DNA of 64,000 nucleotides from the NCBI RefSeq assembly GCF_014489575.1, contig NZ_CP060789.1:2852001-2916000 (forward strand), read 5' to 3'. The translations under genes and the position numbers were made by a program. Below the pieces are notes generated by a model, which saw nothing but the letters and a program-made list of their open reading frames with translations, was not told the origin of the DNA and made no database searches. The stretch is from Tessaracoccus defluvii. Its GTDB lineage: Bacteria; Actinomycetota; Actinomycetes; Propionibacteriales; Propionibacteriaceae. Positions within the stretch are counted from its first letter, which is position 1. Each line of letters begins with the position of its first letter. This document shows, one piece after another, positions 50,347-60,033 of this stretch.

Positions 50347-53024
50347 TCAGTGTCCCACCCCGGCCCCGACGGGCGCCTCCTCGCGTGGGGCGTCCTCCAC
50401 CACCGCGTCGGCCACCTCTAGACGCGTGCCCTCGACGTCAACCTCGGGGAGGATCCGGTCCAGCCAACCCGGCAGCCACCAGGCGTGGTCCCCGGCCAGG
50501 TGCAGCACCGCCGGGATGAGCGCCATACGGATGACGAAGGCGTCGATGAGGATGCCGACGGCGAGCGCGAAGCCGAACTGCCGGATCATGGAATCCTCGC
50601 TGAGGACGAAGCCACCGAAGACGGAGACCATGATGATGGCCGCCGCGACGACGACCCGGCTCGCGTGATGGAAGCCGTCCACCACGGCCAGCCGCGCGGT
50701 CTCGCCGTGCACGTAGGCCTCGCGGATCGACGTGCCGAGGAACACCTGGTAGTCCATCGCCAGGCCGTAGAGGATGCCGGTGGCCATGATCGGCAGGAAG
50801 CTCAGTACCGGACCGGCCCGATCCACCCCCACGAGCCAGGTGAAGCTGGGATTGCCGAAGGCCGTCACGACGAGCCCCATGGTGGCGCCGATGGACAGGA
50901 GGAAGCCGGCGGTGGCGGCCAGCGGCACCACCACGGACCGGAACACCACGAGCAGCACGATCAGCGACAAAGCGGCCACGAGGGAGAGGTAGACGGGAAT
51001 GGCCTCTGCGAGCGACTCGGACAGGTCGATGTTGATGGCGGTGAGCCCCGTGACGCCGATCCGCTCAACCCCGTCGAGTTCGGCGGCGCGCACTGCGGTG
51101 ACCAGATCGGCCGTGCTCTCATCGGTGGGCCCGGCGTCCGGGACGACGGTGTAGAGCACGAGCGAGCGGTCCTCGGAGGTCCCCATCAGCTGGACGTTGG
51201 CAGCCGTCTCGTGCGTGGCGAGCTCGGACTGCCAGGCCTCCAGGCGGTCCTGATCCACAGCGGCCGCATCCGACGGCGTCAGCGCGACGATGAGCGGCGC
51301 GTTCGCCCCCTCCCCGAGGGCGTGGGTCACCGAGTCGTAGGCGACCCGCTGATCCGAGCCGGGCGCGGCCACCGCCCCCGACGGCATGCCGAGCTGCATC
51401 TGCGCGGCCGGCAGCGACAGGGCGCCCAGGCCCAGGACGATGAGCACGATCGTGAGGATCGGGCGCGCGGTGACGGCCTCTACCCAGCGCTTGGCCATCC
51501 GGCCGAACCGGGAGTGCTCGTGGCCGCGGTGGGCGCGCACCGGCTGGGTGCGTGCCCGACGCCCGCGCCCGAGCAGTCCCAGCAGGGCCGGTAGCGCGGT
51601 CAGCGACAGGGCGATGGCCAGGATGACGGTGACGGCTGCCGTGACCGCCATCGTGGAGACGAACCCCATGCCGAGCGTCAGCAGCCCGAGGAGCGCGATG
51701 ACGACAGTGAGCCCGGCGAACAGGACGGCGCCTCCGGCGGTGGCGACGGCGCGGGCGGTGACCTCGACGGCGTCGAGCCCCAGCCTGGCCCGCAGGGAGC
51801 TGTGCTTGTGGATGATGAAGAGGGCGTAGTCGATCCCCACGGCCAGGCCCAGCATCAGCCCGAGCGCCGGCGTGGAGGTGGTCATCTCGAAGTTCGCGGA
51901 CAGCGCGTAGGCGCCGCCCACCCCGATGAACACGCCGACCAGGGCGAGCAGGATGGGCAGGCCGGCCAGCGTGAGCGAGCCGAGGGTCAGAAGCAGCACG
52001 ACGGCGGCGATGGCGAGGCCGATGGCCTCGCTCCCGCCGATGGGTGGCTCCATCGGCTGAAGGGCGCTGCTCGCGGCCACCGCGAGGCCCTTCCCCGCGA
52101 CCTCTCCGTCGACGGCGGAAAGCAGGTCGTCGAGGCTGCCCTCGGGGAGATCGGAGATCTGCTCGGTGAGCTGGATGGAGGCGATGGCGACGGTGCCGTC
52201 GTCCGAGACGACGACCGTCCGACGCTCCCCGTCGGAGGCCACCAGTGAGGTTCCGCCCGGCGACGTGCCGTCCAGGAGTCCGTCCAGGCGGCCAAGGGCC
52301 TCGTCAGTGGCGGCCATGGCCGCGTCATCGACGGCCGCGGCAGGGTCGGTCATGCCCGGCTCGGGAGCCGGGAACCCGTCGACGGGGACGCCCATGGCCT
52401 GCAGCTCGGCCCGCAGCTGCCCGACCTCGGCGAAGAACGCGCCGGACTCGGCGATGAGCTGCTGGTCAGGGGCGGCGACGAGGGCGCGGGCGGTCGTCGT
52501 GACCTCGTTCAGCCGCGCGCCGAGCGCCGCCATTGATTCCTGTTGCGCCGGCGACGCGGCGGGTGCCCCGCTGGGGACTGCCCCTTCGAGGGCGGTGATC
52601 AACGACTTGAGCTGGGCACGGACCTCGTCGGCCACCTTGCCCTCGACGGTCGCGCGGACGGTGGTCTCCACCTCGGCGCGCTGCTCCTCCAGCCGGGCAT
52701 CCCGGTCAAGGACGATGCCGGTGCCGACGGCCGCGTCGAGCGATCGGGAGATCGCGTCGGCGCGGTCAGGGCTGTCCACGCGCCCGCCGTCGTCGGCGGA
52801 GAAGACGAGGGTTCCCTGCGTGCCACCCGCCTCGGGGAGCGCCGCGGTGACCTCGTCCAGCACCAGCTGCGCGGGGCGTCGTCGAGGGTGAGGCGCGAGG
52901 AGATGGACGGGGTCTGCGTGAGGAGCAGGCCGACCACGGCAGCGATGACGAGCAGCCAGGCCGCGAGGAAAGCCAACGGCCGGGTGGCCGCCGTCCTGCC
53001 GAGGCGGTAGAGGAAGGCGGACAT
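50347..53024 (-). pseudogene. MMPL family RND-type transporter, one apparent frameshift
   Basis: A large exporter with two copies of a six-helix unit (GLAVGIDYALFI and YGLAMDYQVFLGTSIRE mark the two proton-relay regions). The start MSAFLYRLGRTAATRPLAFL at 53024 is in one frame to SSRLTLDDAP; the remaining 838 codons are in the next frame from QLVLDEVTAALPEAGG. One missing C (plus-strand G run 52873-52876) restores DDAPAQLVLDEV and a protein of about 892 residues. MMPL proteins export lipids, siderophores or drugs. It is paired with a TetR gene. The break may be a sequencing error. Confidence 0.85.
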
Positions 53025-53142
53025 GCGGGGCCCTTCGGTCGATGACGGAGACGTCCCCACAGTAGGTGCCTTATTGCCCATTAGGCAAATTTGCCCATTG
53101 AGCATTCGGTTGCCGTTCTGCGTGCCCTGAGCCCGCTGACAG

Positions 53143-53538
53143 CTACACGCGGATCACCTCGAGAGCGCCCAGCTCACCGAGCACGTCGAACCCCGAGTCC
53201 TGAGTGACCACCGGCAGTCCGTTGGCCAGCGCCACGGCCGCGATCCACAGATCATTGATCCCCATTGATCGACCGGCCTCGTGCAGCTGCACCCGCAGCG
53301 ACGCCCACTGCCTGGCCACCGCCCCGTCTACCGCCAGCGGCTCCAGGCCGGCGAGTCTCTCGACGGTGGCCAGCCTGGCCACGCGCGTCCGCGTGTCGGG
53401 CGCCGCCAACACGCCCGCCTGAAGCTCGGCGAGCGTCACGACGCAGACGTACGCCTCATCGGGAAGCGCGGCGGTGTCGAGTAGCCGACCCACTTCCCCA
53501 GCGATCCACACGCTGGTGTCCAGCAGACCGGCGCTCAC
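53143..53538 (-). CDS. PIN-domain toxin (VapC-like)
   Basis: A 131-residue PIN ribonuclease from GTG 53538. Acidic residues are in LLDTSVWIAGE, TLAELQAGV, GINDLWIAAVA and TQDSGFDVL, the standard metal-binding set. It overlaps the antitoxin gene by 4 bp. It would cleave RNA when freed from the antitoxin. Confidence 0.9.
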   Translation of the reverse strand: MSAGLLDTSVWIAGEVGRLLDTAALPDEAYVCVVTLAELQAGVLAAPDTRTRVARLATVERLAGLEPLAVDGAVARQWASLRVQLHEAGRSMGINDLWIAAVALANGLPVVTQDSGFDVLGELGALEVIRV

Positions 53539-53795
53539 CTGATGGGCCCGAGGTCTTCCGTGGAACCCGCGGAGATCCACCCGAGGTCCGCCTCAAGGGT
53601 GACGTCTACCCGCTGGGCGTGCACCAGGTCGATCAGGTCGGAGCGCTTCATTGCGACCGGCCTGCGCCTCGTGGGGCTCCGGATCTCGGCAACCGGCTCC
53701 CCATTCACCGTCACGGTGACGACGTCCCCAGCAGCGACGCGGTCCAGGACTGAGCGGGTGTGGTTGCGGAGGTCCCGGGAGGCGACGGTCGACAT
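53535..53795 (-). CDS. Phd/YefM-type antitoxin (VapB role)
   Basis: An 86-residue antitoxin: MSTVASRDLRNHTRSVLDRV and VTVTVNGEPVAEI form the Phd/YefM DNA-binding fold, and the C-terminal part would block the PIN toxin. A TACAGT -10 box 7 nt before the ATG suggests leaderless expression, with an inverted repeat over the promoter for autoregulation. Confidence 0.88.
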   Translation of the reverse strand: MSTVASRDLRNHTRSVLDRVAAGDVVTVTVNGEPVAEIRSPTRRRPVAMKRSDLIDLVHAQRVDVTLEADLGWISAGSTEDLGPIR

Positions 53796-53802
53796 GTGCG
53801 TA

Positions 53803-53822
53803 ACTGTAGCACTATCGCCACA
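53803..53822 (-). promoter_or_regulatory. Promoter and operator of the first toxin-antitoxin pair
   Basis: TGTAGC-ACTATC-GCCACA (53805-53822) is an inverted repeat with 5 of 6 matching arm bases, overlapping the minus-strand TACAGT hexamer (53803-53808). It fits antitoxin autoregulation. Confidence 0.4.
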
Positions 53823-53842
53823 GTCGCCCGGATCAGCGCAGC

Positions 53843-53868
53843 GGGCGCCCCTCCACGGAGGGACGCCC
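53843..53868 (-). terminator. Terminator of pck
   Basis: GGGCGCCCCTC and GAGGGACGCCC pair over 10 of 11 positions around a short CACG loop, 38 bp after the pck stop on the minus strand and before the antitoxin promoter. Confidence 0.7.
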
Positions 53869-53906
53869 GTGCGTTCCGATGACCTGACCACGCGCCGGTC
53901 GCGGGG

Positions 53907-55722
53907 TCAGAGCCGGGAGCGGAACTCCTCGTGCTGCCGCCTCACGGCCGATGGCACCTTGGTGCCCATGCGGGCGAGGAAGACGTCGGTGTCGTCGGCC
54001 TCGGCGCTCAAGGCGGCGGCGTCGATCGCGAAGAGCGCGTCCCAGTCCTCGTCGCTCACGCCCGCAGCCTGGTAGTCGATCGCTGCATGGACAGGCACCA
54101 GACCGTACGGCGACTCCATCGCCGAGGTCTTCCCCTCGATGCGCTCGGTGATCCATGCGAGGGCGCGGGAGTTCTCGGAGAACCCGGGCCACAGGAAGCG
54201 GCCGTCCTCGCCCCGGCGGAACCAGTTGACCTGGAAGATCTGCGGCGCGTTGCCCGTCTCGCCGAGCCTCTCGCCGACGATGAGCCAGTGCTGCCAGTGG
54301 TCCGCCATGTGGGTGCCGGAGAAGGGCAGCATCGCGAACGGGTCGCGGCGCAGCTCGCCGAGGGTTCCCTCGGCGGCGGCCGTGCGCTCCGAGGCGAGCG
54401 TCGCACCCATGTAGACGCCGTGCTCCCAGTCCCTGGCCTGCGCCACGAGCGGGACGTTGGTGGCGCGTCGCCCGCCGAAGATGATGGCGTCGATCGGCAC
54501 GCCTGCCGGGTCATCCCACGTGTCCGCGATCGACGGGCACAAGTGGGCGGCGACGGTGAAGCGCGAGTTGGGATGCGCCGCCGGGGTTTCGGAGTCGGGG
54601 GTCCAGTCGCGGCCCTGCCAGTCGGTCAGGTGCGACGGCGCCTCGTCCGTGAGGCCCTCCCACCAGACGTCGCCGTCGTCGGTGAGGGCGACGTTGGTGA
54701 AGACGGTGTCGCTCTCGATCGTCGCGATCGCGGTGGGGTTGGTGGAGTGACCGGTGCCGGGAGCCACCCCGAAGAAGCCGGCCTCAGGGTTGATGGCCCG
54801 CAATCGGCCGTCGGGGCCCTGCGCCATCCAGGCGATGTCGTCGCCGATGGTCTCGACCGTCCAGCCGGGGATGGAGGGACGCAGCATCGCGAAGTTCGTC
54901 TTGCCGCAGGCGCTGGGGAACCCGGCGGCCACATGGAACGTGCGGCCCTCGGGGTTCGTCGCCTTGAGCAGGAGCATGTGGGCGGCCAACCACCCCTCCT
55001 CCTCGCCGATCTTCGAGGCGATACGCAGCGCGAACCCCTTCTTGGCGAGGATGGCGTTGCCCCCGTAGGCCGAGCCGAAGGACCAGATCTCGCGGCTCTC
55101 CGGGTAGTGAACGATGTACTTGGTCTCGTTGCACGGCCAGACCACGTCCTCCTCGCCGGGCAGCAGAGGCGCGCCGACGGAGTGCACCGCCGGGACCCAC
55201 TCCGTGCGCGGGCCGATCTGCGCAAGCGCGGCGGCGCCCATCCGGGTCATGATGCCGGTGCTGATCACGACGTAGGGCGAGTCGGTGACCTGGACCCCGA
55301 GGCGGGCGAGAGGGCTCCCCACCGGCCCCATGGAGAACGGGACGACGTACATGGTGCGCCCACGCATCGCCCCCGGAACAGGCCGCTCAAGGTCTCGCGC
55401 ATCTCCGACGGCGGGCCCAGTTGTTGGTGGGGCCGGCGTCATCCTCGCGCTCTGAGCAGATGAAGGTCCGGGACTCCACCCGGGCCACGTCGCTCGGGTT
55501 GGAGCGGGCCAGGTAGCTGTTGGGGCGCTTGGCGGGGTTGAGCTTGATGAGGGTGCCTGCCGCCACGGACTCGTCGAGCATCCGCTGGCGCTCCTCGGCG
55601 GAGCCGTCGCACCAGAGGATGCGCTCCGGCTGGGTCAGCTCGGCGATCGAATCCACCCACTCGACGATGCGGGAGTCGGCGTTATCGGGTGCGTGGCGGG
55701 TGAACGTGGCGGTGGCGGTCAT
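53907..55722 (-). CDS. pckG: Phosphoenolpyruvate carboxykinase (GTP), two apparent one-base deletions
   Basis: Interconverts oxaloacetate and PEP with GTP. From ATG 55722 the first part ([14 protein letters not shown] to [10 protein letters not shown]) is in one frame; the middle ([15 protein letters not shown]) needs one extra C (plus-strand run 55414-55416); the rest ([14 protein letters not shown] onward) needs one extra G (plus-strand C run 55370-55374). Restored, the protein is about 605 residues, the normal length. The P-loop ACGKTN and kinase-2 GDDIAWM motifs are present. Two independent breaks in a central metabolic gene point to sequencing error rather than decay. It is divergent from ramB and has its own terminator. 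Confidence 0.9.
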
Positions 55723-55773
55723 GAGATTCTCCAACCTTGTGGGTGTCGCTTCGGTGCGGGATGAGCTTGTGGC

Positions 55774-55850
55774 TTCACCATACGGAAGGGGACCCGGGGT
55801 TCTACTGGTCAGATTGCTGTGAACTTCGGCAGTTCTTCGCGTATGGTGAA
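55774..55850. promoter_or_regulatory. Divergent pck and ramB promoters with shared CGTATGGTGAA motif
   Basis: The 11-mer CGTATGGTGAA occurs on the plus strand at 55840-55850 before ramB, and on the minus strand at 55774-55784 before pck. Each contains TATGGT, a plausible -10 hexamer. For ramB the ATG is 7 nt after the hexamer (leaderless). The shared extended sequence may mark a common regulator site, possibly RamB itself. Confidence 0.5.
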
Positions 55851-55854
55851 CTGC

Positions 55855-57285
55855 ATGGCAGATCTCTCCACGCTGGGGCGGCGCATCCGGCATTTCCGCA
55901 CCAAGGCCGGCCTGACGCTGGAAGAACTGGGAGAGATCACGGGGACGGCTCCCAGCCAGCTGTCCATGGTGGAGAACGGCCACCGCGAACCCCGCCTGTC
56001 GCTGCTGGAGGCCATCGCAGCAGCCCTGAGCGTGACCGCCTCGGATCTGCTGGCCGCCGAGCCCCCGTCGCCGCGGGCCGCGCTTGAGATCGAACTCGAG
56101 AAGGCCCAGGCCGCCCCTGCGTACCGGGAGCTCGGCCTGCCCCTCCTGCGCCCTTCGCGGGCGATGTCCGACGCGACGCTGAAGACGATCGTCGGCCTGC
56201 ACCGCGAACTCGACAGGCGCGCCCGGATGGCCATCTCAACGCCTGAGGAGGCGCGGCGAGCCAACACCCAGCACCGGACGACGATGCGGGAGCGGAACAA
56301 CCACCTGCCTGAGATCGAGCTGATCGCGGAGCAGGCAACCAAGGCAGTGCGGCACACGTCTGGCGCCCTGACCCACCGCACGGTCGCGGAGATGGCCAAG
56401 CGGGTGGGGCTGACCATCGTGCACACCGACGACCTCCCCCACTCGGCGCGTGCCGTCGTGGACCTCGAGCACGGCCGCATCTACATCCCGCCGGCCTCCA
56501 TCCCCGGCGGACACGGGCTGCGATCGCTGGCGCTGCAGGCCATGGCCAACACCGTGCTCGAGCATGAGGCGCCGGCCGACTACGCCGACTTCCTCCGCCA
56601 GCGCCTCGAGGCCAGCTACTTCGCCGCGGCGTGCCTGATGCCCCGCGCCGCCTCCGTCGACTTCCTGGAGCGCGCGAAGCGGGAGCGCAACATCGCGATC
56701 GAGGACTTCCGCGACACCTTCGGGGTCACCCACGAGGGCGCGGCGCTGCGGTTCACCAACCTGGCCACCCACTACCTGGGGATCACGCTTCACTACCTGC
56801 GGGTCAACGGCGACGGCACCGTCGTGGGTGCCTATGAGAACGACGGTCTTCCGCTGCCCCAGGACGCGACCGGTTCGACGGAGGGCGAGGTGGTCTGCCG
56901 CCACTGGAGCGCGCGAAAGGCGTTCGCGCGTGCCACCCGCACCAGCGAGCACTACCAGTACACGGACACGCCTGCCGGCACCTTCTTCGAGTCGACGCAG
57001 ACCGGGACCGGCGCAACGGCGGAGTTCTCCATCACACTGGGCGTGCCCTATGCCGAGTCGAAGTGGTTCCGGGGGCGCGAATCACAGCAGCGCGAGGTAT
57101 CGACGTGCCCAGACGCGCGATGCTGCCGCAGGCCGGAGGATGGGCTCTCGGAGCGCTGGAGGGGGCAGGGGTGGGCGTCCCCCAGGGTGCGGACCCACCT
57201 GTTCGCTCCCCTGCCGCAGGGGACCTATCCGGGTGTGGACGATCGCGAACTCTACGAGTTCCTGGAGGCGCACGCGCACGACTGA
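55855..57285 (+). CDS. ramB: RamB-type regulator (XRE helix-turn-helix with ImmA/IrrE-like and ScfR domains)
   Basis: A 476-residue regulator. The XRE helix-turn-helix is residues about 5-60 ([31 protein letters not shown] in two parts). A degenerate DUF955-like region follows ([20 protein letters not shown]), then the short-chain-acyl regulator domain ([17 protein letters not shown]) with a Cys-containing C-terminus. RamB controls acetate, glyoxylate and propionate genes in corynebacteria and mycobacteria. Its position opposite pck suggests control of gluconeogenic flux. The ATG at 55855 is preceded by a -10 box but no ribosome site. Confidence 0.88.
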   Translation: MADLSTLGRRIRHFRTKAGLTLEELGEITGTAPSQLSMVENGHREPRLSLLEAIAAALSVTASDLLAAEPPSPRAALEIELEKAQAAPAYRELGLPLLRPSRAMSDATLKTIVGLHRELDRRARMAISTPEEARRANTQHRTTMRERNNHLPEIELIAEQATKAVRHTSGALTHRTVAEMAKRVGLTIVHTDDLPHSARAVVDLEHGRIYIPPASIPGGHGLRSLALQAMANTVLEHEAPADYADFLRQRLEASYFAAACLMPRAASVDFLERAKRERNIAIEDFRDTFGVTHEGAALRFTNLATHYLGITLHYLRVNGDGTVVGAYENDGLPLPQDATGSTEGEVVCRHWSARKAFARATRTSEHYQYTDTPAGTFFESTQTGTGATAEFSITLGVPYAESKWFRGRESQQREVSTCPDARCCRRPEDGLSERWRGQGWASPRVRTHLFAPLPQGTYPGVDDRELYEFLEAHAHD

Positions 57286-57310
57286 GCCGTCGGCGTGGCC
57301 CACCGACGGC
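57286..57310. terminator. Bidirectional terminator after ramB
   Basis: GCCGTCGG and CCGACGGC form an 8-bp perfect stem with a 9-nt loop, between the convergent ramB and PIN toxin genes, starting right after the ramB stop. Confidence 0.7.
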
Positions 57311-57313
57311 ACC

Positions 57314-57742
57314 TCACGTCTGGGCGTTGGCCAGATCCTCCGGGTACACGACGTCGATCTCGTCGATCGTGGTGGCAAAGTCCCTGCGATTGTTGGTGAG
57401 GAACCGGTCAGCACCTGACGCGACGGCAGTGGCCAGATGTACCGCGTCCGCCGCCCGTAGTCTGTAGGTGACGGCCAGCGCGACGGCGAGTCGCGCCGTC
57501 GCCTCGTCCACCGGGCGAAGCTCCAGCCGACCGAGGAGGCCGGCCAGCGCCTTGACCTCGGCGGAGTCGGGGTCTTCCCTCAGCGGCTTGGTCAGCACCT
57601 CTGGCAGGAGCAGGACTGAGCCGATGCCGACGGGCCCCTCACCTTCGACGGCGAACAACGAGGCCACAGGCACCCCAAGAGGGTGACCATCGGCTGCCGC
57701 GTAGATGAGCACATCAGCGTCGAAAGCAGTGAGGAGTGTCAT
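57314..57742 (-). CDS. PIN-domain toxin, second pair
   Basis: A 142-residue PIN protein: FDADVLIYAAADG at the N-terminus, LLLPEVLTKPL, YRLRAADAVHLATAV and TNNRRDF provide the acidic metal site. It overlaps its antitoxin by 4 bp. It is unlike the first PIN protein of the window, so the two loci are not recent duplicates. Confidence 0.9.
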   Translation of the reverse strand: MTLLTAFDADVLIYAAADGHPLGVPVASLFAVEGEGPVGIGSVLLLPEVLTKPLREDPDSAEVKALAGLLGRLELRPVDEATARLAVALAVTYRLRAADAVHLATAVASGADRFLTNNRRDFATTIDEIDVVYPEDLANAQT

Positions 57743-58026
57743 CGGCCGGACCGTGCGTCACGGACCGCATCAACGAGCTCCTCCGCCCGCTCGGGCGAGA
57801 TGACGGGGCGCTGCATCGGCTCGCTGCGGGTCGAGTCCAGGAGGCCCGCGATCCGCTCAGCCTCATCCCATACCTTCGACGCACGGCGCGCTTTGAGCAC
57901 GTCCGGACGAACCAGGACGGCGACCACCCGGCCGTGCCTGGTGATCGACACCTCCTCGCCGGCCTCGACACGGTCGAGCTGCTCCGGAAGGGTCTGGCGT
58001 GCAGTGCTCACGCTGATTCTCGACAT
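57739..58026 (-). CDS. Phd/YefM-type antitoxin, second pair
   Basis: A 95-residue antitoxin beginning MSRISVSTARQTLPEQLDRV with VSITRHGRVVAVLV, the Phd/YefM fold, and an acidic toxin-binding tail. I chose the ATG at 58026; a TACGAT -10 hexamer lies 6 nt upstream on the minus strand, so the mRNA is probably leaderless. Three GTAC repeats overlap the promoter. Confidence 0.88.
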   Translation of the reverse strand: MSRISVSTARQTLPEQLDRVEAGEEVSITRHGRVVAVLVRPDVLKARRASKVWDEAERIAGLLDSTRSEPMQRPVISPERAEELVDAVRDARSGR

Positions 58027-58032
58027 GGCGCA

Positions 58033-58059
58033 ATCGTACATGCTTGTACATATCTGTAC
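58033..58059 (-). promoter_or_regulatory. Promoter and triple GTAC operator of the second toxin-antitoxin pair
   Basis: GTAC occurs at 58036, 58046 and 58056, exactly 10 bp apart, in the context TGTACA/GTACAT. The first overlaps the minus-strand TACGAT -10 box (58033-58038). The spacing puts all three on one helix face, as expected for cooperative antitoxin binding. Confidence 0.55.
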
Positions 58060-58082
58060 CTACGGTTTCCGGTCGTGATCCG

Positions 58083-58475
58083 TCACGCTCCCAGAAGCCC
58101 AAGGGGAATCACGGCCACCCCGTCTGGTCTGCGGTAGGCGTACTTACCGGTGGTGACGACCACCAGGTCCGCGACATCGTCGGGCATCTGGTCTCGAAGC
58201 CATAGCAGGTGGCGAACGTCGGCATCCCCCACCGTCGCAGACAGCTTGACCTCTATCGCGACGACCTGGCCGTCCAGTCCCTCGACGACAAGATCGATCT
58301 CCCTGTCCCCTCGCGATGTGCGCAGGTGCCCGATCCGGGCGCGGTGGACCTGAGCTGCAACCCGGACCGTCAGCGTCACAAGGGACTCGAACAGAGGGCC
58401 CGCCATGAACGCGCCGCGCGGGCTCAGCAGGGCGTCGCTTGTCTCCCGACTCTCTACGCTACTGTCTTTCAGCCT
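58083..58475 (-). pseudogene. DUF4143/AAA_14-type ATPase, C-terminal remnant
   Basis: The readable part is SDALLSPRGAFMAGPLFESL, LTVRVAAQVHRAR and the nuclease-like DUF4143 end (DREIDLVVEGLDGQVVAIEVK). Full proteins are about 400 residues with an N-terminal AAA ATPase; here the frame stops just before the truncated IS copy at 58484, so the ATPase half is lost. The gene was broken by the IS or by recombination at it. Confidence 0.75.
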
Positions 58476-58483
58476 TCAACGCT

Positions 58484-59210
58484 GGCCGGTAACCTTCCCG
58501 GTGGCGACCTCCAACGCCGCGAACAGGGTGGTGGTGCCGTGCCGGACGTAGTCATGGGTGCGCTGCTCCGCATGGCCCGGCGCCATCGGCAGTGTCTTCT
58601 GAGTCCGGTTCAACGCCTGGATCTGCGACTTCTCATCCACGCACAACACGATCGCGTTGTCCGGCGGGGCCGAGATACAGGCCCACCACGTCGGTGACCT
58701 TGGCCACCAGCTCCGGATCGGTGGAGAACCTGAAGGACTCCGCCTTCCACGGGCGGACCCCGAACTCCTTCCACACCGCCGCGACGGTGGCATGGTCGAC
58801 CCCCACACGCGGCGCCAGCAGCCGAGACGACCAGTGCGTCACCCCCAGGCTGGCCGGAGGCGGGTCCAGAGTCGCGGCGAGGATCGCAACCCGGTCGACC
58901 CGGCGGGGTCGCCCCGGGCGGCGCTCATCAGCCAAACCCTGAAGACCGCGCTCGGCGTAGCGGTCCCGCCACAGGTTCACCGTCGGCCTCGACACCCCCA
59001 CCGTGTCGGCGATCACCTGGTTCCCGACCCCGTCAGCGGCCAGCAACACGATCCGCGCCCGCTGTGCCGTGGAGGCCATCACCGTCGCCGCCCGGGTCAA
59101 CCGCTCCAACTCGCCCCTATCGCCTTCACGTAACACCAGTGCCGGGGCTGTCCTGTTCGCCATGCCCAATTGTCCCACGCAACCGTAAAGTTACATCACC
59201 GACACGCCAC
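58484..59210 (-). mobile_element. IS630-family insertion sequence, truncated copy
   Basis: A 727-bp segment nearly identical to 47854-48580 (only a few substitutions seen, for example near 59071 and 59100). It has the right inverted repeat and flanking TA (59211-59212) but lacks the left 398 bp, including the end of the transposase. It is in the same orientation as the complete copy, about 10 kb away, and ends about 60 bp before the sdhC promoter. Confidence 0.9.
58633..59178 (-). CDS. IS630 transposase orfA, truncated copy of the element
   Basis: Same 181-residue helix-turn-helix protein as in the complete copy, with a single substitution noticed (VMAS in place of VMAP). The catalytic orfB is cut off at 58484, with only residues up to the first Asp region left, so this copy cannot encode an active transposase. 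Confidence 0.85.
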   Translation of the reverse strand: MGQLGMANRTAPALVLREGDRGELERLTRAATVMASTAQRARIVLLAADGVGNQVIADTVGVSRPTVNLWRDRYAERGLQGLADERRPGRPRRVDRVAILAATLDPPPASLGVTHWSSRLLAPRVGVDHATVAAVWKEFGVRPWKAESFRFSTDPELVAKVTDVVGLYLGPAGQRDRVVRG

Positions 59211-59295
59211 TAGCGAGGCGGACCACGCGCGTCGGGCACCCCGCCTCCGGACGCCCATTCCTCCTCGGCTAGGGTCGATACAGGAGGAACCCCCT

Positions 59296-60033
59296 ATGAG
59301 CGTCAACTCCACACCACACACGATTCAGGTCGGCCCGCCGTCCCGACCGACCCGACGGCGTGAGCCACACCGCCTGCCCTCCTGGGGGCTCAAGACCGCG
59401 ATGGCCGTCTCCGGTGCGCTGTGGGCCTTCTTCGTCGCGGTCCATCTCTTCGGCAACCTCAAGATCTTCGCCGGCGCGGAGGCCTTCAACGGCTACTCGG
59501 CGTGGCTGCGGGTGGCGTTCTACCCGCTGCTGCCAGAGGAGTCCGTCCTCTGGGCGCTGCGGGTCGCGCTCGTCGTCGGCCTGGTGGTCCACGTCGGGTG
59601 TGCCGCGCTGCTGTGGGCCCGCGCCAGACGTGCCCGCGGGCCCCACCGGGCCAGGATCCGCGGCGCCCGCTCCGTCGGCGCCTGGCTGATGCCCGTCACG
59701 GGCATCGGCGTCCTCGCCTTCCTGGTCATCCACCTGCTCGACCTGACGCTAGGCACCCAGCCGATCGCCGCGTCGACCTACGTACACGCCGACGCCTACG
59801 CGAACCTCGTCGCCAGCTTCCAGCGGCCCTGGTCGGCCACGTTCTACGTCGCGATCATGGTGCTGCTGTCGGTCCACCTCGCCAAGGGGTTCACCACCAT
59901 GGCGGCAGACCTCGGCGTCATGGGGCGCCGCTGGCGGGCGGCACTGGTCGCCGTCGGCGGTCTGCTGGCGCTCGCCGTCCTGCTCGGCAACGGCGCGATC
60001 CCCATCCTCGTCCAGCTCGGAGTGATCGCATGA
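59296..60033 (+). CDS. sdhC: Succinate dehydrogenase cytochrome b subunit
   Basis: A 245-residue membrane anchor of the single-subunit, diheme (b558) class, with five helices. AVHLFGNLKIFAG and FLVIHLLDLTLG, LLSVHLAKGF hold the haem-ligand histidines. It binds menaquinone and links SdhAB to the membrane. The ATG at 59296 follows AGGAGG. A TAGGGT hexamer (59270-59275) is the likely -10 box, about 60 bp from the IS end. Its stop overlaps sdhA by 4 bp (ATGA). Confidence 0.93.
   Translation: MSVNSTPHTIQVGPPSRPTRRREPHRLPSWGLKTAMAVSGALWAFFVAVHLFGNLKIFAGAEAFNGYSAWLRVAFYPLLPEESVLWALRVALVVGLVVHVGCAALLWARARRARGPHRARIRGARSVGAWLMPVTGIGVLAFLVIHLLDLTLGTQPIAASTYVHADAYANLVASFQRPWSATFYVAIMVLLSVHLAKGFTTMAADLGVMGRRWRAALVAVGGLLALAVLLGNGAIPILVQLGVIA

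Noticed and set aside
48581..58483. IS630 copies as a composite transposon carrying pck, ramB and xthA
   Set aside because: One copy lacks an end and its catalytic frame, and the enclosed genes are ordinary chromosomal genes; IS-mediated rearrangement explains the layout better.
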